64,000 bases of DNA from Ahaetulla prasina. Lineage: Eukaryota; Chordata; Lepidosauria; Squamata; Colubridae. Under the pieces are notes generated by a model that was given only the letters and a program-made list of their open reading frames with translations, had not been told where the DNA came from and did no database searches. A program made the position numbers and the translations under genes. The stretch covers positions 159,720,502 to 159,784,501 of the forward strand of contig NC_080541.1 of the NCBI RefSeq assembly GCF_028640845.1. The letters are read 5' to 3'. Of the stretch, positions 23,771 through 36,087 are shown one piece after another. Within the stretch, counting starts at the first letter, position 1. Each line of letters opens with the position of its first letter.

Positions 23771-26149
23771 TTCCAACCCTCTGGTTCTTCTTCATGATCT
23801 AACCCAATATGTTTGAGACTTATTTCTTCAAAATACTCGGCCAACTGAAACAGAGGTGTGGAAGACATTAAAAAAATATAAGCCCTTCAAGATGAGCAGA
23901 TGAAAAATATTGGTTTTGCCTAGGATTTGATCTCCCTTTTCTGTTTTGCCCTTGTTAGATTACTTCCCCATCTCATTTTGTGGTGAATTAATAACAAAGA
24001 GCCACCAATTATTGTTGTACAGCAATAAAATAAAGTAACTCAGTATAACCTACCCCAGTTCATTTGGATCTTATTTAGTTAGACAATATTTTGATATATT
24101 CTATGAATGTCATGTGGCTATTAGTGGTGAAGTCACATCCTGATAGGTCTGAAAGTAATGCTAATCAGCACTTTATTTTGCAAAGAGGGGCTTGAAAGAA
24201 TTACTAATAGTGACCTTTCAAAGAGCAACAATTAAACCTTTTTAAGTGACCTCCAACAGAGTAGAAAAATCAGTTACATCATAAAGGTAGTCTTTAGCTA
24301 AAGGTCAAACAAAATTGTGTTGGGAACCTTGGGCAGTCTTCAAAGTGGGAGCTTAGGACATGAGTTCACCTAATGGTGTTGTCTGTTAAAATAACATTAA
24401 TGGAACCCTACTGCCATCTTGCAAATCCAGCAGAAAAGCAGGGATTTCCCCAGCAACTGGAACTTTGATGAGATCAGCACAGTCTTCAAGATTTCTTCAA
24501 GCTATGTCAATTAAACTCCAATCAAATCCTTAACATATATATGTTTTTTGCAATGAGTCAATAGATAAATTTGGAGAAAATGAATGCAAGTTAAAAACTT
24601 GTAAATGCAAGGGATACAAAACCAATAAAAATGAAGCGCTTGTTCAAATATTACAGAAAAGAAAGTGATTGCCTTCCACTGTGAAATGATAACTCTAGGC
24701 ACAAAATTAAAGGTTTGAAAGGAATGGGAAAGTTATTCCACAGTGTAATTGATAGAACTGCAAGAAAACAAAACATATTAGGAATCTAAATGTGAGCCTG
24801 GCCATTCATAAAATGTGATCTGGTCACCAAGTGAAGGTGTCGGTTACCCAAAGCCTCTTTTATCTACAGTGTGTACCGTTATAGTACACAGTGTGTACTA
24901 TAACTAGTGGCAAATGGACTGACATCATAAAGCACTTCTCAGTCACTGGGGCCAAAATAAGCATTCTCATCCATATGAGCAACAACTTCCTCTGGGTAAT
25001 CCAAAGTAGCCTTCAGATCAAGGTTATCTGATTAAAGGTTTTATATAATGAGTATTGTGGTTGCTAACATCCTCATTGTTGCAATTGGACAACTGTCCAA
25101 TCTTAATGGAGATTGAAGTCAGTTGGAATTCACACAAACAATTGCCTTTTTTTTACCTGAAAATAAAGCTTTAATGGAATTCATTATTGCAAGGTATAGC
25201 TTTGGAAGCTTCTCCAAGTTGAAAAAACTCTGCATGTTAAAACTTAATCAACAATAAGAACAGCTTCAGCTCCTTAATCTGTTTATTTTTTATTAAATTT
25301 CATTCAAGAGCTCAAGATGGCATTCAGATTAGTTTTTCTTCTAATTTTTCCCCACAAGAACCCTTTGAAGTTGATTGGGTTGAGAGAGGATGATTTACAA
25401 AAAAAACTATCAGATGAACTAGTCCGTTATGGCAGATAATTGACAAGTAGGTAGCATGTGTTTTAGGACTGTGTCTCATAAACACAAACACACACAAGCA
25501 TATATATTCATATGAGCATTGGAACAATATCAGTACAAACCCATACATAAAATGGAGCAAAATTATTACAATTTTCACATGGACTTAGCATCACTTCCAT
25601 AGGTAATTGCCAAAATGACCAAATTCTTCAAACTAGGACTTATCTTCTGTATTTTTAGTAGTATCTGTTTTGTCAGACACTCTGACCGGAACTTGACAGA
25701 AACTATTCCAACCCTCCATTGTGGTCATAAGTCAAGGACTACCTGTAACTCATACAGCTAAGTAAGATAAAACATCTACAATTTTATGTATTTTTAATCA
25801 AAGGTAAAATAAAAAAAATAAGTTTTTATGAGAAATTTTCTTGCATGGGATTCAGGCTGTTTGTGTTCATCTTGAATATAAGGTAGCTGAGGTAAAGAAA
25901 TCAGAATTTTTCAATGAAATTTATTCTAAATGGCCAGTGAGACAACAAAGAAATGGGAATACATGTAGCAGAAACAATTTTCCTAGCTTGAAAAAGAAGA
26001 TAATCTTTAAGGTGCCTCAAAAAGAGACTCAAAAGCACTTTGAGAATAGTGTGGAAAATCAGAGGCCTTTTTGGAGTCTCCAATTACTGCTGCAATCATT
26101 TCCTCCTGCATGGCTGAGGTAACATATATATTTACCACGTTCTATATCT
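23771..26149. other. Unique intron
   Basis: Contains a perfect palindrome (24878-24904) and, at about 25715-25747, a MITE end (GTGGTCATAAGTCAAGGACT). Otherwise nothing recognised. Confidence 0.55.
24878..24904. repeat. Perfect 27-bp palindrome
   Basis: GTTATAGTACACA and TGTGTACTATAAC are exact reverse complements around a single central G. The preceding bases (ACAGTGTGTACC) repeat part of an arm. Confidence 0.95.
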
Positions 26150-28390
26150 GACTGGCGAGGACTTCCAGGGTGATGTCACGGTGGTGAGGTTCAGGAGAAC
26201 AGAGCTCCGTTCATTCAGACCAAATTTTCGCATCTGGAAGGTGGTAAAGGCAAGGTCCAACCCTGGAGGGGTCAGCATTGTAGAGGGGAAACCCTAGGGG
26301 TGATAGGGAGAAGAGCAATCCCCCATTGTGGAAGGAGGAACCCTTGAATTCGGTGCAAAAGAGACCAGCTGTAATGGTCGGATCCAGAGGCCTGACGGCC
26401 TGACTGAATTGTGAAGGAAGCAAAAAGTGAGAAGCAGCGAGAAGTATTGGTGGATAGTGACAGGACGAAGTGAGATACTGGGTTGCTTCTCTAAATTTGT
26501 GGAATCTACAAGCCAATGGACAAGTGAGTCTCCAAAAGGGGAAAAGTGGTGCCTTGGCGGTAGGAGCAAAATTGAGAAGATGGCAGAAAAAGGAGAGAGG
26601 GAGATTGGATGATCTGAATGAAAATAGCATTGGAAAACTGTATTAACTTTATTAATTATCGAGACTGAATCTGTGGTGATTGGGACTGAGTGATTAAAAA
26701 CTGTGGATATATAGATAGAGACACCAAGGCTTGTAGAGCAAAGAGAAGTGACAGTGGCTGTGCATATTAGAAGGAGCTGACATCTTGGATTTTTGACTTG
26801 GAAAGTGGAGAGAGGAGGTGGTATGGATGGAATTGTGAAACTGAAGACAGAACGACCTATCTAAACTTGGTGAAAGATTGTGGATTGGAAATATTAGTGG
26901 CCAGTTGTGTATCTTAACTATTTATTCTTATTTATTATTGGGTACTTTTATAGTTATTATTTACCATCTTACTTATCTATGATATATTTATAATACATAT
27001 AATTAATTGAGGTATATTTAGACCTATATATTAGATTTTATAAATAGATAAATTTACAAATTGATTAAGAGGAAGTATTGGATTGAACTTGATATATAAA
27101 ACTTTCTTTTAAATAATTTATATTTTGGTTATACTTCTTTTTAATTATTATAAGTATTCTGCTTGTGTATTGTTAAATGAACTTTGATTGGAATTGATAA
27201 TTGTATTACTAATTAGAATTGTAGAATTAATTGTAGAACTTATTTAATTGTCAATTATTTTAGCAAGTAATGCTTTGGAAAATAACGGCTAAGCTATAGG
27301 GGGGATATCAATATAAGAGCAAGATCTGTCTGATAATAGCAGTTATATGATAAGTGAATGGAGTAGAAGGAATTTTTACTAGAAGAAAGCTTTTTGAGGA
27401 AACAAAGAATAGGTAATTTATGGTACTGTGGAAGAAACTCTTTAAGAGTTTAGATATGACAAGTACAGTGACAATCATTAAACTACAAAGAAAACCACAC
27501 AGATGACAGCTTCTCCAGCAGGACAGAAATTAAAAGGGGACATGTTGGGACGAGAGAGAGCAGAATCCTCAATGATTGTACAAATTATGCAGTTGACATT
27601 GAACATGATTCAAGAGGTAATTTTGAAAACACAACAATCAATTGGGAAGAATCATGAGGAATTGAAGAATGATATGGGCAAAGTAAAAGAGGATATACAG
27701 AAATTAGATAGAATGGGAGAAATACAAGAGACAATTGCTAAAAATGAGCAGAGAATAAAGTCGGTGGAGGTAAAAGCAGAGCAAACAGAGAAGAAATTGG
27801 AAGATATGAAAAATAATTGATGAACTCGAATCATGAACTCGAAGAGGCATAACACACTTAGAATTGGACAAATCTGCTTTCTATCTAAGATTTCAAAACA
27901 TAATAGAAAACAAAGAAGAAGAGCTCATGAATCTTATGACAGGACTGTTGGCTGATAATTTGCAGAGGAATAAATCTGAAATGCAGAACGCCATTGATGA
28001 AATATACAGAGTGCATACGAATTATGTGTGGTGACACAAATTAACATGAGAAGTTCATGTATGCCTCATGAAAAGAATGATTAGAGATGAAATCTACAGG
28101 AGGACATGAGATACATTGTTGACCTATAAATAGAAAGAACTGTTAACTTTGAAGCAAGTACCTAGAAGAGTGAGAGAGCAGAGGCAAAATTATCATTTCC
28201 TCTCCTCACAATTTGTCAAATACAAGATAATGTTCTGATGGCATATTCCAGAGGGGCTGCTAGTAACTTGGCAAGACAAGAAAATTAGACTCGACACACT
28301 TGATAAAGCCCAAAAAATTTATGTCCAATGAATAGCAAATAAGGAACAGGAGAGTGATAAAGAGATAGAAGGTAAAAGCCAGGAAGAACT
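26150..28390 (+). mobile_element. L1 LINE, 5' UTR and broken ORF1
   Basis: A probable 5' UTR (26150-27502) leads into ORF1 at ATG 27503. The first 105 codons form the charged coiled coil of L1 ORF1p (for example KVKEDIQKLDRMGEIQETIA). The frame breaks at 27820, near a local duplication of ATGAACTCGAA. It resumes in another frame with ELDKSAFYLRFQNIIENKEE and LMTGLLADNLQRNKSEMQ (RRM-like domain, 27866-28020), followed by the C-terminal style PEGLLVTWQDKKIRLDTLDK. Several frameshifts and stops make it dead. L1 ORF1p is the RNA-binding chaperone of the retrotransposon. ORF2 is absent, and another LINE interrupts the copy at 28391. The 5' boundary is approximate. Confidence 0.75.
27503..27820 (+). 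pseudogene. L1 ORF1 coiled-coil segment
   Basis: 105 codons, rich in Lys, Glu and Gln with heptad-like spacing and no Cys. The stop falls where the family's reading frame would continue into the RRM domain, so this is a truncated ORF1p and not a host gene. Confidence 0.75.
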
Positions 28391-28862
28391 TGGAACTTCG
28401 TCGCCTTCGACAGGATCTGGGTTTAGCATATAAAATCATCCGTTGTAATGTCCTTCCTGTCAATGACTTTTTTAGTTTCAATAACAATATCACAAGAGCT
28501 ACCAACAGATTTAAACTCAATGTCAACCGCTCCAGTTTAGATTGCAGAAAACACGATTTCTGTAACAGAATTGTATATGCTTGGAATGCATTACCTGACT
28601 CTGTGGTTTCTTCTCAGAACCCCAAAGGCTTTACTCAAAAACTGTCCACGGTTGACCTCTCCACTTTCCTAAGAGGACTCTAAGGGGCGTGCATAAGAGC
28701 ACAAACGTGCCTACCGTTCCTGTCCTATTGTTTCTTCCCCTATGCATATATATGTTTATAGTACCTCGTTTCTCCTGATATATACGTTCATATATTATAT
28801 ATGCAATGCTTGTATATATTGTTACGACAAATAAATAAATAAAAATAAAAATAAAAATAATA
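28391..28862 (+). mobile_element. LINE 3' end (unnamed CR1-like family), nested in L1
   Basis: Encodes 97 codons from 28390 (LELRRLRQDLGLAYKIIR, NRFKLNVNRSSLDCRKHD, VYAWNALPDSV, TFLRGL stop), the intact ORF2 C-terminus. A 3' UTR with GGGGCGTGCATAAGAGCACA and a tail of ACAAATAAATAAATAAAAAT follow. Better preserved than the copy at 13767. Confidence 0.85.
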
Positions 28863-28978
28863 AAGAACAACATCTGGAAGAAAAGGAGTTGGATACAGAG
28901 GGACAGAACAACAGGAAAGAGAGGGAGCGAGGACAAGGACGCAACAGGAAATAAGACCAAGGAAAGGAACAAAAACTA
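28863..28978 (+). mobile_element. Continuation of the interrupted L1 ORF1 region
   Basis: AAGAACAACATCTGGAAGAA onward encodes a charged Glu/Lys/Arg/Asn-rich stretch (LEEKELDTEGQNNRKERERG) like an L1 ORF1p C-terminus. I infer that it was contiguous with 28390 before the LINE insertion. Confidence 0.5.
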
Positions 28979-29228
28979 TTAGCACCAAACTATCTGGACA
29001 AGTGCTGTCCAATCTCTTCTTTAAAACCTCCAGTGATAGAGCACCCACAACTTCTAGTGGCAAGCCATTCCACTGGTTCATCGTTCTCACTGTCAGGAAA
29101 TTTCTCCTTAGTTCCAGGTTGCTTCTCTCTTTGGTTAGTTTTCAACCCAGCAAGAAGGATGCAGTCTCGCTGCTAATTCAGGCAAATCGTTTGAATACAA
29201 TGGTAAACCATAGTCTGTCAGAAAGCTG
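28979..29228 (-). mobile_element. CR1 LINE fragment (ORF2 C-terminus)
   Basis: The minus strand encodes KFPDSENDEPVEWLA-type CR1 sequence and, in another frame, NQWNGLPLEVVGALSLEVLK. It matches the CR1 copy at 39876-40292 (shared GTCAGGAAATTTCTCCTTAG). The 3' end is truncated. Confidence 0.75.
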
Positions 29229-29980
29229 AAGTCACTGAAGAAATCTAGATGCTGGAGATAAACATGGGGCTTTGTAATCTAATACCGAAATCAATATTTG
29301 GTCTTGTGTGTATCAGTAGAGAATATAAATACCTCAGTGGCCTTGTGAAATAAGCAGAAAGTAGATCAATCATCATGGGTGACTACAAGAAAGATTTGAA
29401 TTGGTGACTACAAGAAAGCAGGTAATACATATTCCTTGCTGCTAAGCAAGAAGTTGGATAGCTACTACCCTGGCAGTTTCTTTCTATTAAAAAATCCTCA
29501 AATATTCTACTAGCACTTACAATTATTGAAGAGGTATATTAACAAATGGCAACACTGCTGCCTTAGCACATAAAGGAAAATATTGCAATATCAAAGATTT
29601 AAACTATTTCACCATTTTGTCATATGGTTAGACAGACAAAGCAAATATTCTTGCCTCATGGATACCACAAATAGAGGACATGGAGAAGAAGGGCTAGGTA
29701 TATTTGGTGGACCCAATAATCGACACCTAGCACAGCTGGAAATGCAAATGGATGACAATATAGAACTTAGTCACATTTGTCAAACTAAACATTCAACCAA
29801 ACATTAAAAGGGCAAAAAGGCCATTAAAGCTATCTCCTGCATATTATACAGGCAGATATATACAGGCAGAGTAGGCCTGTAAGCAGCTCATATTATAGTC
29901 TCACATTTATATCTAAGTAGGACAATCAAGAATATTTAGTGTATCTGATGGCACCACAAGCAAATTTGATTTGTCTGCTT
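29229..29980. other. Unique intron
   Basis: Nothing recognised apart from a short near-tandem duplication of GGTGACTACAAGAAAG at about 29379-29420. Confidence 0.5.
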
Positions 29981-31205
29981 TAGAATAGAATAGAATAGAA
30001 TAGAATAGAATAGAATAGAATAGAATTTTTATTGGCCAAGTGTGATTGGACACACAAGGAATTTGTCTTGGTGCATATGCTCTCAGTGTACATAAAAGAA
30101 AAGATACATTCATCAAGGTACAACATTTACAACACAATTGATGGTCAATATATCAATATAAATCATAAGGATTGCCAGCAACAAGTTATAGTCATACAGT
30201 CATAAGTGGAAAGAGATTGGTGATGGGAACGATGAGACGATTAATAGTAGTGCAGATTCAGTAAATAGTCTGACAGTGTTGAGGGAATTATTTGTTTAGC
30301 AGAGTGATGGCCTTCGGGAAAAAACTGTTCTTGTGTCTAGTTGTTCTGGTGTGCAGTGCTCTATAGCGTCGTTTTGAGGGTAGGAGTTGAAACAGTTTAT
30401 GTCCAGGATGCGAGGGATCTGCAAATATTTTCACGGCCCTCTTCTTGATTCGTGCAGTATACAGGTCCTCAATGGAAGGCAGGTTGGTAGCAATTATTTT
30501 TTCTGCAGTTCTAATTATCCTCTGAAGTCTGTGTTTTTCTTGTTGGGTTGCAGAACCGAACCAGACAGTTATAGAGGTGCAAATGACAGACTCAATAATT
30601 CCTCTGTAGAACTGAATCAGCAGCTCCCTGGGCAGTTTGAGCTTACTGAGTTGGCGCAGAAAGAAGAGTCTTTGTTGTCCTTTTTTAATGATGTTTTTGA
30701 TGTTAGCTGTCCATTTTAGATCTTGCGATATGATAGAACCTAGAAATTTGAAGGTTTCTACTGTTGATACTGTGTTGTCTAGTATTGTGAGAGGTGGAAG
30801 TATGGAAGGGTTTCTCCTAAAGTCTACCACCATTTCTACGGTTTTGAGTGTGTTCAGTTCCAGATTGTTTTGGTTGCACCACAAGGCTAGTCGTTCGACC
30901 TCTCGTCTATATGCGGATTCGTCATTGTCTCGAATGAGACCAATCACTGTTGTGTCATCTGCGAACTTCAGTAGCTTAACAGATGGATCATTGGAGATGC
31001 AGTCATTAGTATAAAGAGAGAAGAGAAGTGGGGAGAGCACACAGCCTTGGGGGCCCCTGTGCTAATTGTACAGGTATTTGATGTGATCTTGCTTAGCTTC
31101 ACCTGCTGCTTCCTGTTTGTTAGGAAGCTTGTGATCCACTTACAAGTCTGTTCCGGTACCTGTAGGAGCAAGTGCTGATGGTAAACTCCAGGCACAACCT
31201 CTTCT
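29981..31205 (-). mobile_element. L3 (snake1, Rex-Babar-like) LINE, 3' 1.2 kb with (AATAG)n tail
   Basis: The largest L3 copy here. The tail is nine AATAG units (29981-30026), then the 3' UTR, then ORF2 from a stop at 30288 back through 31040. A 5' remnant (31041-31205) lies in a different frame. The 5' half of ORF2, including the endonuclease, is missing by truncation. Confidence 0.92.
30288..31040 (-). pseudogene. L3 LINE ORF2: RT palm/thumb to C-terminus
   Basis: 250 open codons. The RT motif LLKFADDTTVIGLI contains the catalytic Asp pair (ADD variant) and is followed by NNLELNTLKTVEMVVDF and FKFLGSIISQDLKW. The C-terminal part is LRQLSKLKLPRELLIQFYRG, WFGSATQQEKHRLQR and DPSHPGHKLFQLLPSKRRYR. 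Upstream, the expected motif GAPQGCVLSPLL is split between frames: 31041-31195 gives ITSFLTNRKQQVKL and then GAPKAVCSPH. The break is a single base missing in a run of C (G on plus) at about 31048-31056. This is a dead retrotransposon protein, not a host gene. Confidence 0.9.
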
Positions 31206-32925
31206 TTTTATACTCTAGTCCTCATCAATGGGTTGTGGGAACACTGCTCAGTTTGTTTCAGCTGCTCATCGTGAACACATTTCAAGTTAGGCTTGAGAAA
31301 ATCCATATAGGAACATAAGTTACAACCTAAAAACAACATAGCTTTGATTTGTTTCGTGCACTGTATTGTATGCAAAAGAACAGGTACAAGCTTTTGATTC
31401 AGTTTCTCCTTGCTCGCAAAGCAGATTTGAAACTTTAACTTTTTCACCAATCATCTGAATTATAACTGGGTGATATTGTTGCAAAATATGGTCCAGAATA
31501 CATTCTCTTAATATGTCTGTGGTATGGGTGACTATTGTGAAATAATTGGAAGCAGAAGAGTTTCAAAAAATTCTGAATATGCATTCAGCACTTAAAAGAT
31601 CATCTCATAAATAGTCCTGCAAAATCTCTCTGAATTGCGGTGGCAAGGCAGGCCATTGCCATGGACAATGAAATACTGTTTTTCATCTGAATATATTGGC
31701 AACAGTCAGAGCCACTCATTTCAAAGTAATTTGTTGATCTATTCCCAGCCATTAAGCAAAACTATAAGCTAAATACCTTCAATTTTTATTACTCCAAGAT
31801 ATCTGTCGCGTAGCTCTTCTAAGCTCTTCATACAAGCTTGCAGTATGGTGATTCTCAGTCCCCAAATAATACAATAACTGTAAAATGTAAATATAAATTT
31901 GAGTACTGATTAAAATCCACAGACTGGGAAAAACATTTCTGTGTATTCCAACCATTCCAGTTTGCTGGGTCTTCTATTTCTCATTGAATCTTATCACCTG
32001 TAATGGGAAGATTCAATGTCTGGGGGCAAAAAGCATATCAAACAAATATTTCAATGAAATTGCAGTCCAGCAGCAACTGCCACAGCTAACAACAATTCTG
32101 AAGTTTGGTCCACCTGTTTTAACAATATATAAGTCTAACATATTTTGTTGTTTATTGTGTTTACAATTTAGGTTTTATTCAGATTATCTTTTCTTACTAG
32201 AAATATATTGTTTGTTGGCTTTAGTTTAGTATTTTAAAATGCTGCTCATATAGATGTTTTATTGTAATTGATATGGTAAAATCAGTGTCCAGTTGTATTG
32301 ACATGGTTTTGCCATTTATTTCTAGTATGAGGCATATTGGTTTCCTCTTATATTTATGCTGTAGATTTCCAGGTGAAATATCCCTTTTTCTCTATCAAAT
32401 CTTTCATCAATATAATATGCAGTATTGTTGCAGTTATTTTAAAATAGTGACTGGTTGCTTATCCAGAGCAAATGGTTTTTAGAGAGGCTCCCTCAATATG
32501 TTCCATAAAGTGTATTTTCTGCAGGCATCTTTTTAAATCTACATTAAATTTACAAAATCATGTAAATTTGGTGTGTGCAATAATGTCACAGTTTTGTTGA
32601 ATATGCACTAATCTTATGAAAAAAAGAAATTCATAATAAAAATAACATTTTAAAAAAATTGGTGTGCACGAACAAGCATGGCACAGTTCATTTTGACTTG
32701 TAACTTTTTGTGCTATTGCAAACTTATTCACATTTGCTTCCACTCCAGATTACATCTGTATGCTACCTTTGGCAACAGCACCCATGCAGGCTTTTCAGAT
32801 TCTCTTTTTGCCTCTGTTAAAAGATTTTGTTGATGTTGTTTTCATTTCATGAAATAGCTGATCTCTCAGTGCATCATTTAATGCTTTCAGATTTGTGATC
32901 CTTTGTTATATTCAATGTTCAGGTA
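31206..32925. other. Unique intron
   Basis: Nothing recognised; AT-rich. Confidence 0.5.
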
Positions 32926-32928
32926 GTT

Positions 32929-33275
32929 GTTTTTTTTTTTTATTATTCAAAAAGTTTTACAAAAAAATTTTTTCCCCCTTTCCCCCCCTCCCCTCCTTCG
33001 CAACCCCTCCCCCGACTTCCCGGAACGAGCACAAGGTATAGTTAAAAATAAAACAAACATATGCTAAAAAAATTTCGTCCCAACTTAATTATACCCCTAC
33101 AATCATCAATTCCTAACTTCCCCCAAAAGCAATCAAAAATAATACATCATAATCATTCAAAAACAGTCTGATAACTCTTAGTCTGGTATCTACGTTGAAT
33201 ATAGTCAATCCATTTTTTCCATTCCTTTAAGTATCTTTCTTGCGTATTGTCTTTCAAAAAGGCTGTCAATGTTCA
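32929..33275 (-). mobile_element. Probable L1-type LINE 3' UTR with poly-A
   Basis: Plus strand opens with a T-run, then AAGTTTTACAAAAAAATTTT and a pyrimidine tract CCCCCTTTCCCCCCCTCCCC. On the minus strand this is a G-rich purine tract followed by poly-A, the layout of L1 3' UTRs. Family assignment is inference from this layout. Confidence 0.5.
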
Positions 33276-34911
33276 GGTAATTTATTAAGTTCAGTTGCAT
33301 ATGTAATTTTCTCTTTCCAATTTCATTATTGGAGACTTAAATTTTCTGCAGTCAGTAGTGGTTTTAGCACCACCCTGGAAGTTTTTTTGGGGTCACAAAC
33401 TTAATACCATAAATTATATGTTTTGCCTTCTATAAAACTCAGTAAAACAGGCATCTTTTTTCAACATTTCATTTACCTCAATTGTTCATGTTTCTCTGTA
33501 TATAATGTCTAACGCTCTGTGACAGATCAAACAGATTTTCAGCTCCTTGCTGAAACTTTTTGAAGAACTAACCATAATAAGCCTGCAAGAATGACAACAT
33601 TTACAAGCAGTCACAGTAGTAGATTAATGTATGCACAATTAATTCGTGATAAAAATAACTCAGTAGACTACAATTTCTGCAGTTCTCGTGTGTTCCAAAT
33701 GTTTGTTGGACATTTACTGATCAAATTATACTAAGGCAATATATATAGCAGGATTAAGAACTGTTTTCAGATTTATTAGTGAGGGATGAAATAATGTTGA
33801 GTAGAAATTATGTACATAGCCTCAGGTGTTTTTTTTTAATCTTGTTAGTTGACAGAGGGTGATAGCACGTTTTTTTTAGGAAAAAAAATGATAGTCTAAT
33901 ATGAATGAAAATAAACTATAAAGTTATTTTAACTTAGTACATAAATTAGAGCATGCAGCTTTAATGATACTTGTTTAACTTGCAGTCATTATGCAAATTC
34001 TGTATTATAAATATTCATTATCCAAAGCTATTATGTAAATCCACGAAATCTACACATTTAGTGTAATACTAGAAGGAACATGGAGCTGAAGCTTGTAATC
34101 TGGAAATCTTATATTCTTGAAATGTCATTTGAATAAATTGCAGGTATTAGTTGTTTTGTTCTGACATTTAAATACAAACTGCAACATCAATAGCTGAAGA
34201 ATGAAACTGGAATCTTTAAAAAATGGGTTGTCTGAGGCATAATTATGATTCCTAATACTAGTATGAGCAGTGTTCTTATCATTTTAGATCTACATGGGAG
34301 TATGTTAGAAATTCAGATTGTGGCAACACAATCCAATCTTTTTGAAGTTTCCAAGAAGTAGTACATTACACTCATTTAATCTGACATGTATTCAAATATG
34401 CCCTTTTTGTCTTCATTCTGATTTCTTCATTAGTCAAAAATTTTAAAGCTGAATTTACTTTTATAATATGCAATTTTTGCAATTTCCATTTTCTAAGCAA
34501 AGTTTTAATAAATGCATAGGACTAGTTTAAGGATGTAATTCAAAAGCTTTCACCTCTGCTTTGCATTTTAGTAAATATTGCTCATTTTAAGTTTTTTTTC
34601 TTCATTCCTATGCCCTTGTAATATAAAACAATTCAATGAATAAGCCACAATTCATCAGAATAAGCTTGTAAGAGAGAAGCATAATCTTTGATACCCTTGA
34701 TAGCAGCTGTTTATTGAGGCATGGGATATTCATTGATAAATTTCAGATATCAGAAAATATTGTTATAAAGACACACTCGATGGGAATCAAAAATACCACA
34801 TGACAATGAATGGATGATAGCCAGGAGTATATTAGTAATAAAGTTCATTGATCTAATTGTGATTTTCTTCATGCTTTTCATTGAAGCCACTTCAGAAACA
34901 TGGGGTCTTTC
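33276..34911. other. Unique AT-rich intron
   Basis: Nothing recognised. Confidence 0.5.
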
Positions 34912-35142
34912 AATAGCACTTAGACTTATATACCACTTTACAGTGCTTTTACAGCCTTCTCTAAGCAGTTTATACAGTCAGCATATTGCCCCCAACAATC
35001 TGGGTCCTCATTTTACCCACCTTGGAAGGATGGAAGGCTGAGTCAACCTTGAGCCAGTGAGATTTGAACTGCCAAATTACAGGCAGTTGGCAGTCAGCAG
35101 AAGTAGCCTGCAGTACTGCATTCTAACCACTGTGCCACCCCG
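34912..35142 (-). mobile_element. Sauria-like tRNA-type SINE, Bov-B-like tail
   Basis: On the minus strand: GGGGTGGCACAGTGGTTAGA (A-box-like), CAGTTCAAATCTCACTGG (B-box), GGTTGACTCAGCCTTCCATC, GTAAAATGAGGACCCAGATT, then the tail TATATAAGTCTAAGTGCTAT. Essentially full length and the best-preserved SINE of this subfamily here. Confidence 0.88.
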
Positions 35143-35306
35143 TCTCTTATATTTTATATTTCAAACTATGTATTCCCTTTGAAATAATATTATAACTAAC
35201 TCAGAGATATGTTTGGCCCTTACATCTGCATAACATTCTGGATAATTGGTTGAAAGCTGCACGATATATATACAAATTCCTTAGCGATATAAGGGCAACT
35301 AAAATT

Positions 35307-35388
35307 AGAATTCTTTACTTTTTATTGGCCAAGTGTGATTGGACACACAAGGAATTAGTCTTTGGTGCATATGCTTTCCGTGTATATA
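35307..35388 (-). mobile_element. L3 LINE 3' tip
   Basis: About 80 bp: TTATTGGCCAAGTGTGATTG, GACACACAAGGAATTAGTC. Almost no AATAG array remains. Confidence 0.85.
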
Positions 35389-36087
35389 ATTATTATGGGG
35401 GAAAGTAAAATATCCTTTTCTTTCCCATTTGTCTATCCTATCCTGATCCACCCATCATGCACCTGTTGTTTTATTTCTGGAATACAACCACTATAGGCTG
35501 TTCATGAAGAAGCATAGTACAGTTCATCCTAAACAAGCTAGGTCATCCTAAATTTCTACTGAGATTATTTTATAGTCATAGATCAACCTGGCATTTTCAT
35601 ATAAAATATACTATGGTGCTGAAATCTGCAAAAAGAATTATGTTTAAAAATTACAATTGTGCTTATAACTGATGTCAAGATTTCTTTATATATTTTTCTA
35701 TTTCTTTTATGGGTTTTTTTTTTCATTTTCTTCCTTTCTCTTTTTTTAATCTCTTTTAGTTTGCATTAGTTCTTATTGTTAAAATTTCAGTAAAAATTAC
35801 ATATTTTTTAAAAAAGAAAAAAGACTAATCAGTGTGGCATGTCCTATTGGCTGTTACAAAAAGCAATTTGGAACTCTGTGATAGATAGCTGTCTTGCAAT
35901 CTTGTAGAAAATCTATCAAGAAATCTAGATGATCTGTACATGCCCAGTGTTTCTTTGAAATTGTGACACCTGGTCAAAGGATCAGCATTAAAAGGAGGGC
36001 AAATATACTGTATGACTATATGATTAAAGAGAAAGCATTTCTCTTTGAAAGGAAAAGTCATGTGCTTGTTCTGATCCTTATCGCTAA
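35389..36087. other. Unique intron
   Basis: Nothing recognised. Confidence 0.5.

Noticed and set aside
26211..26630. 139-codon minus-strand frame
   Set aside because: It is antisense to the L1 5' region and has no domain signature.
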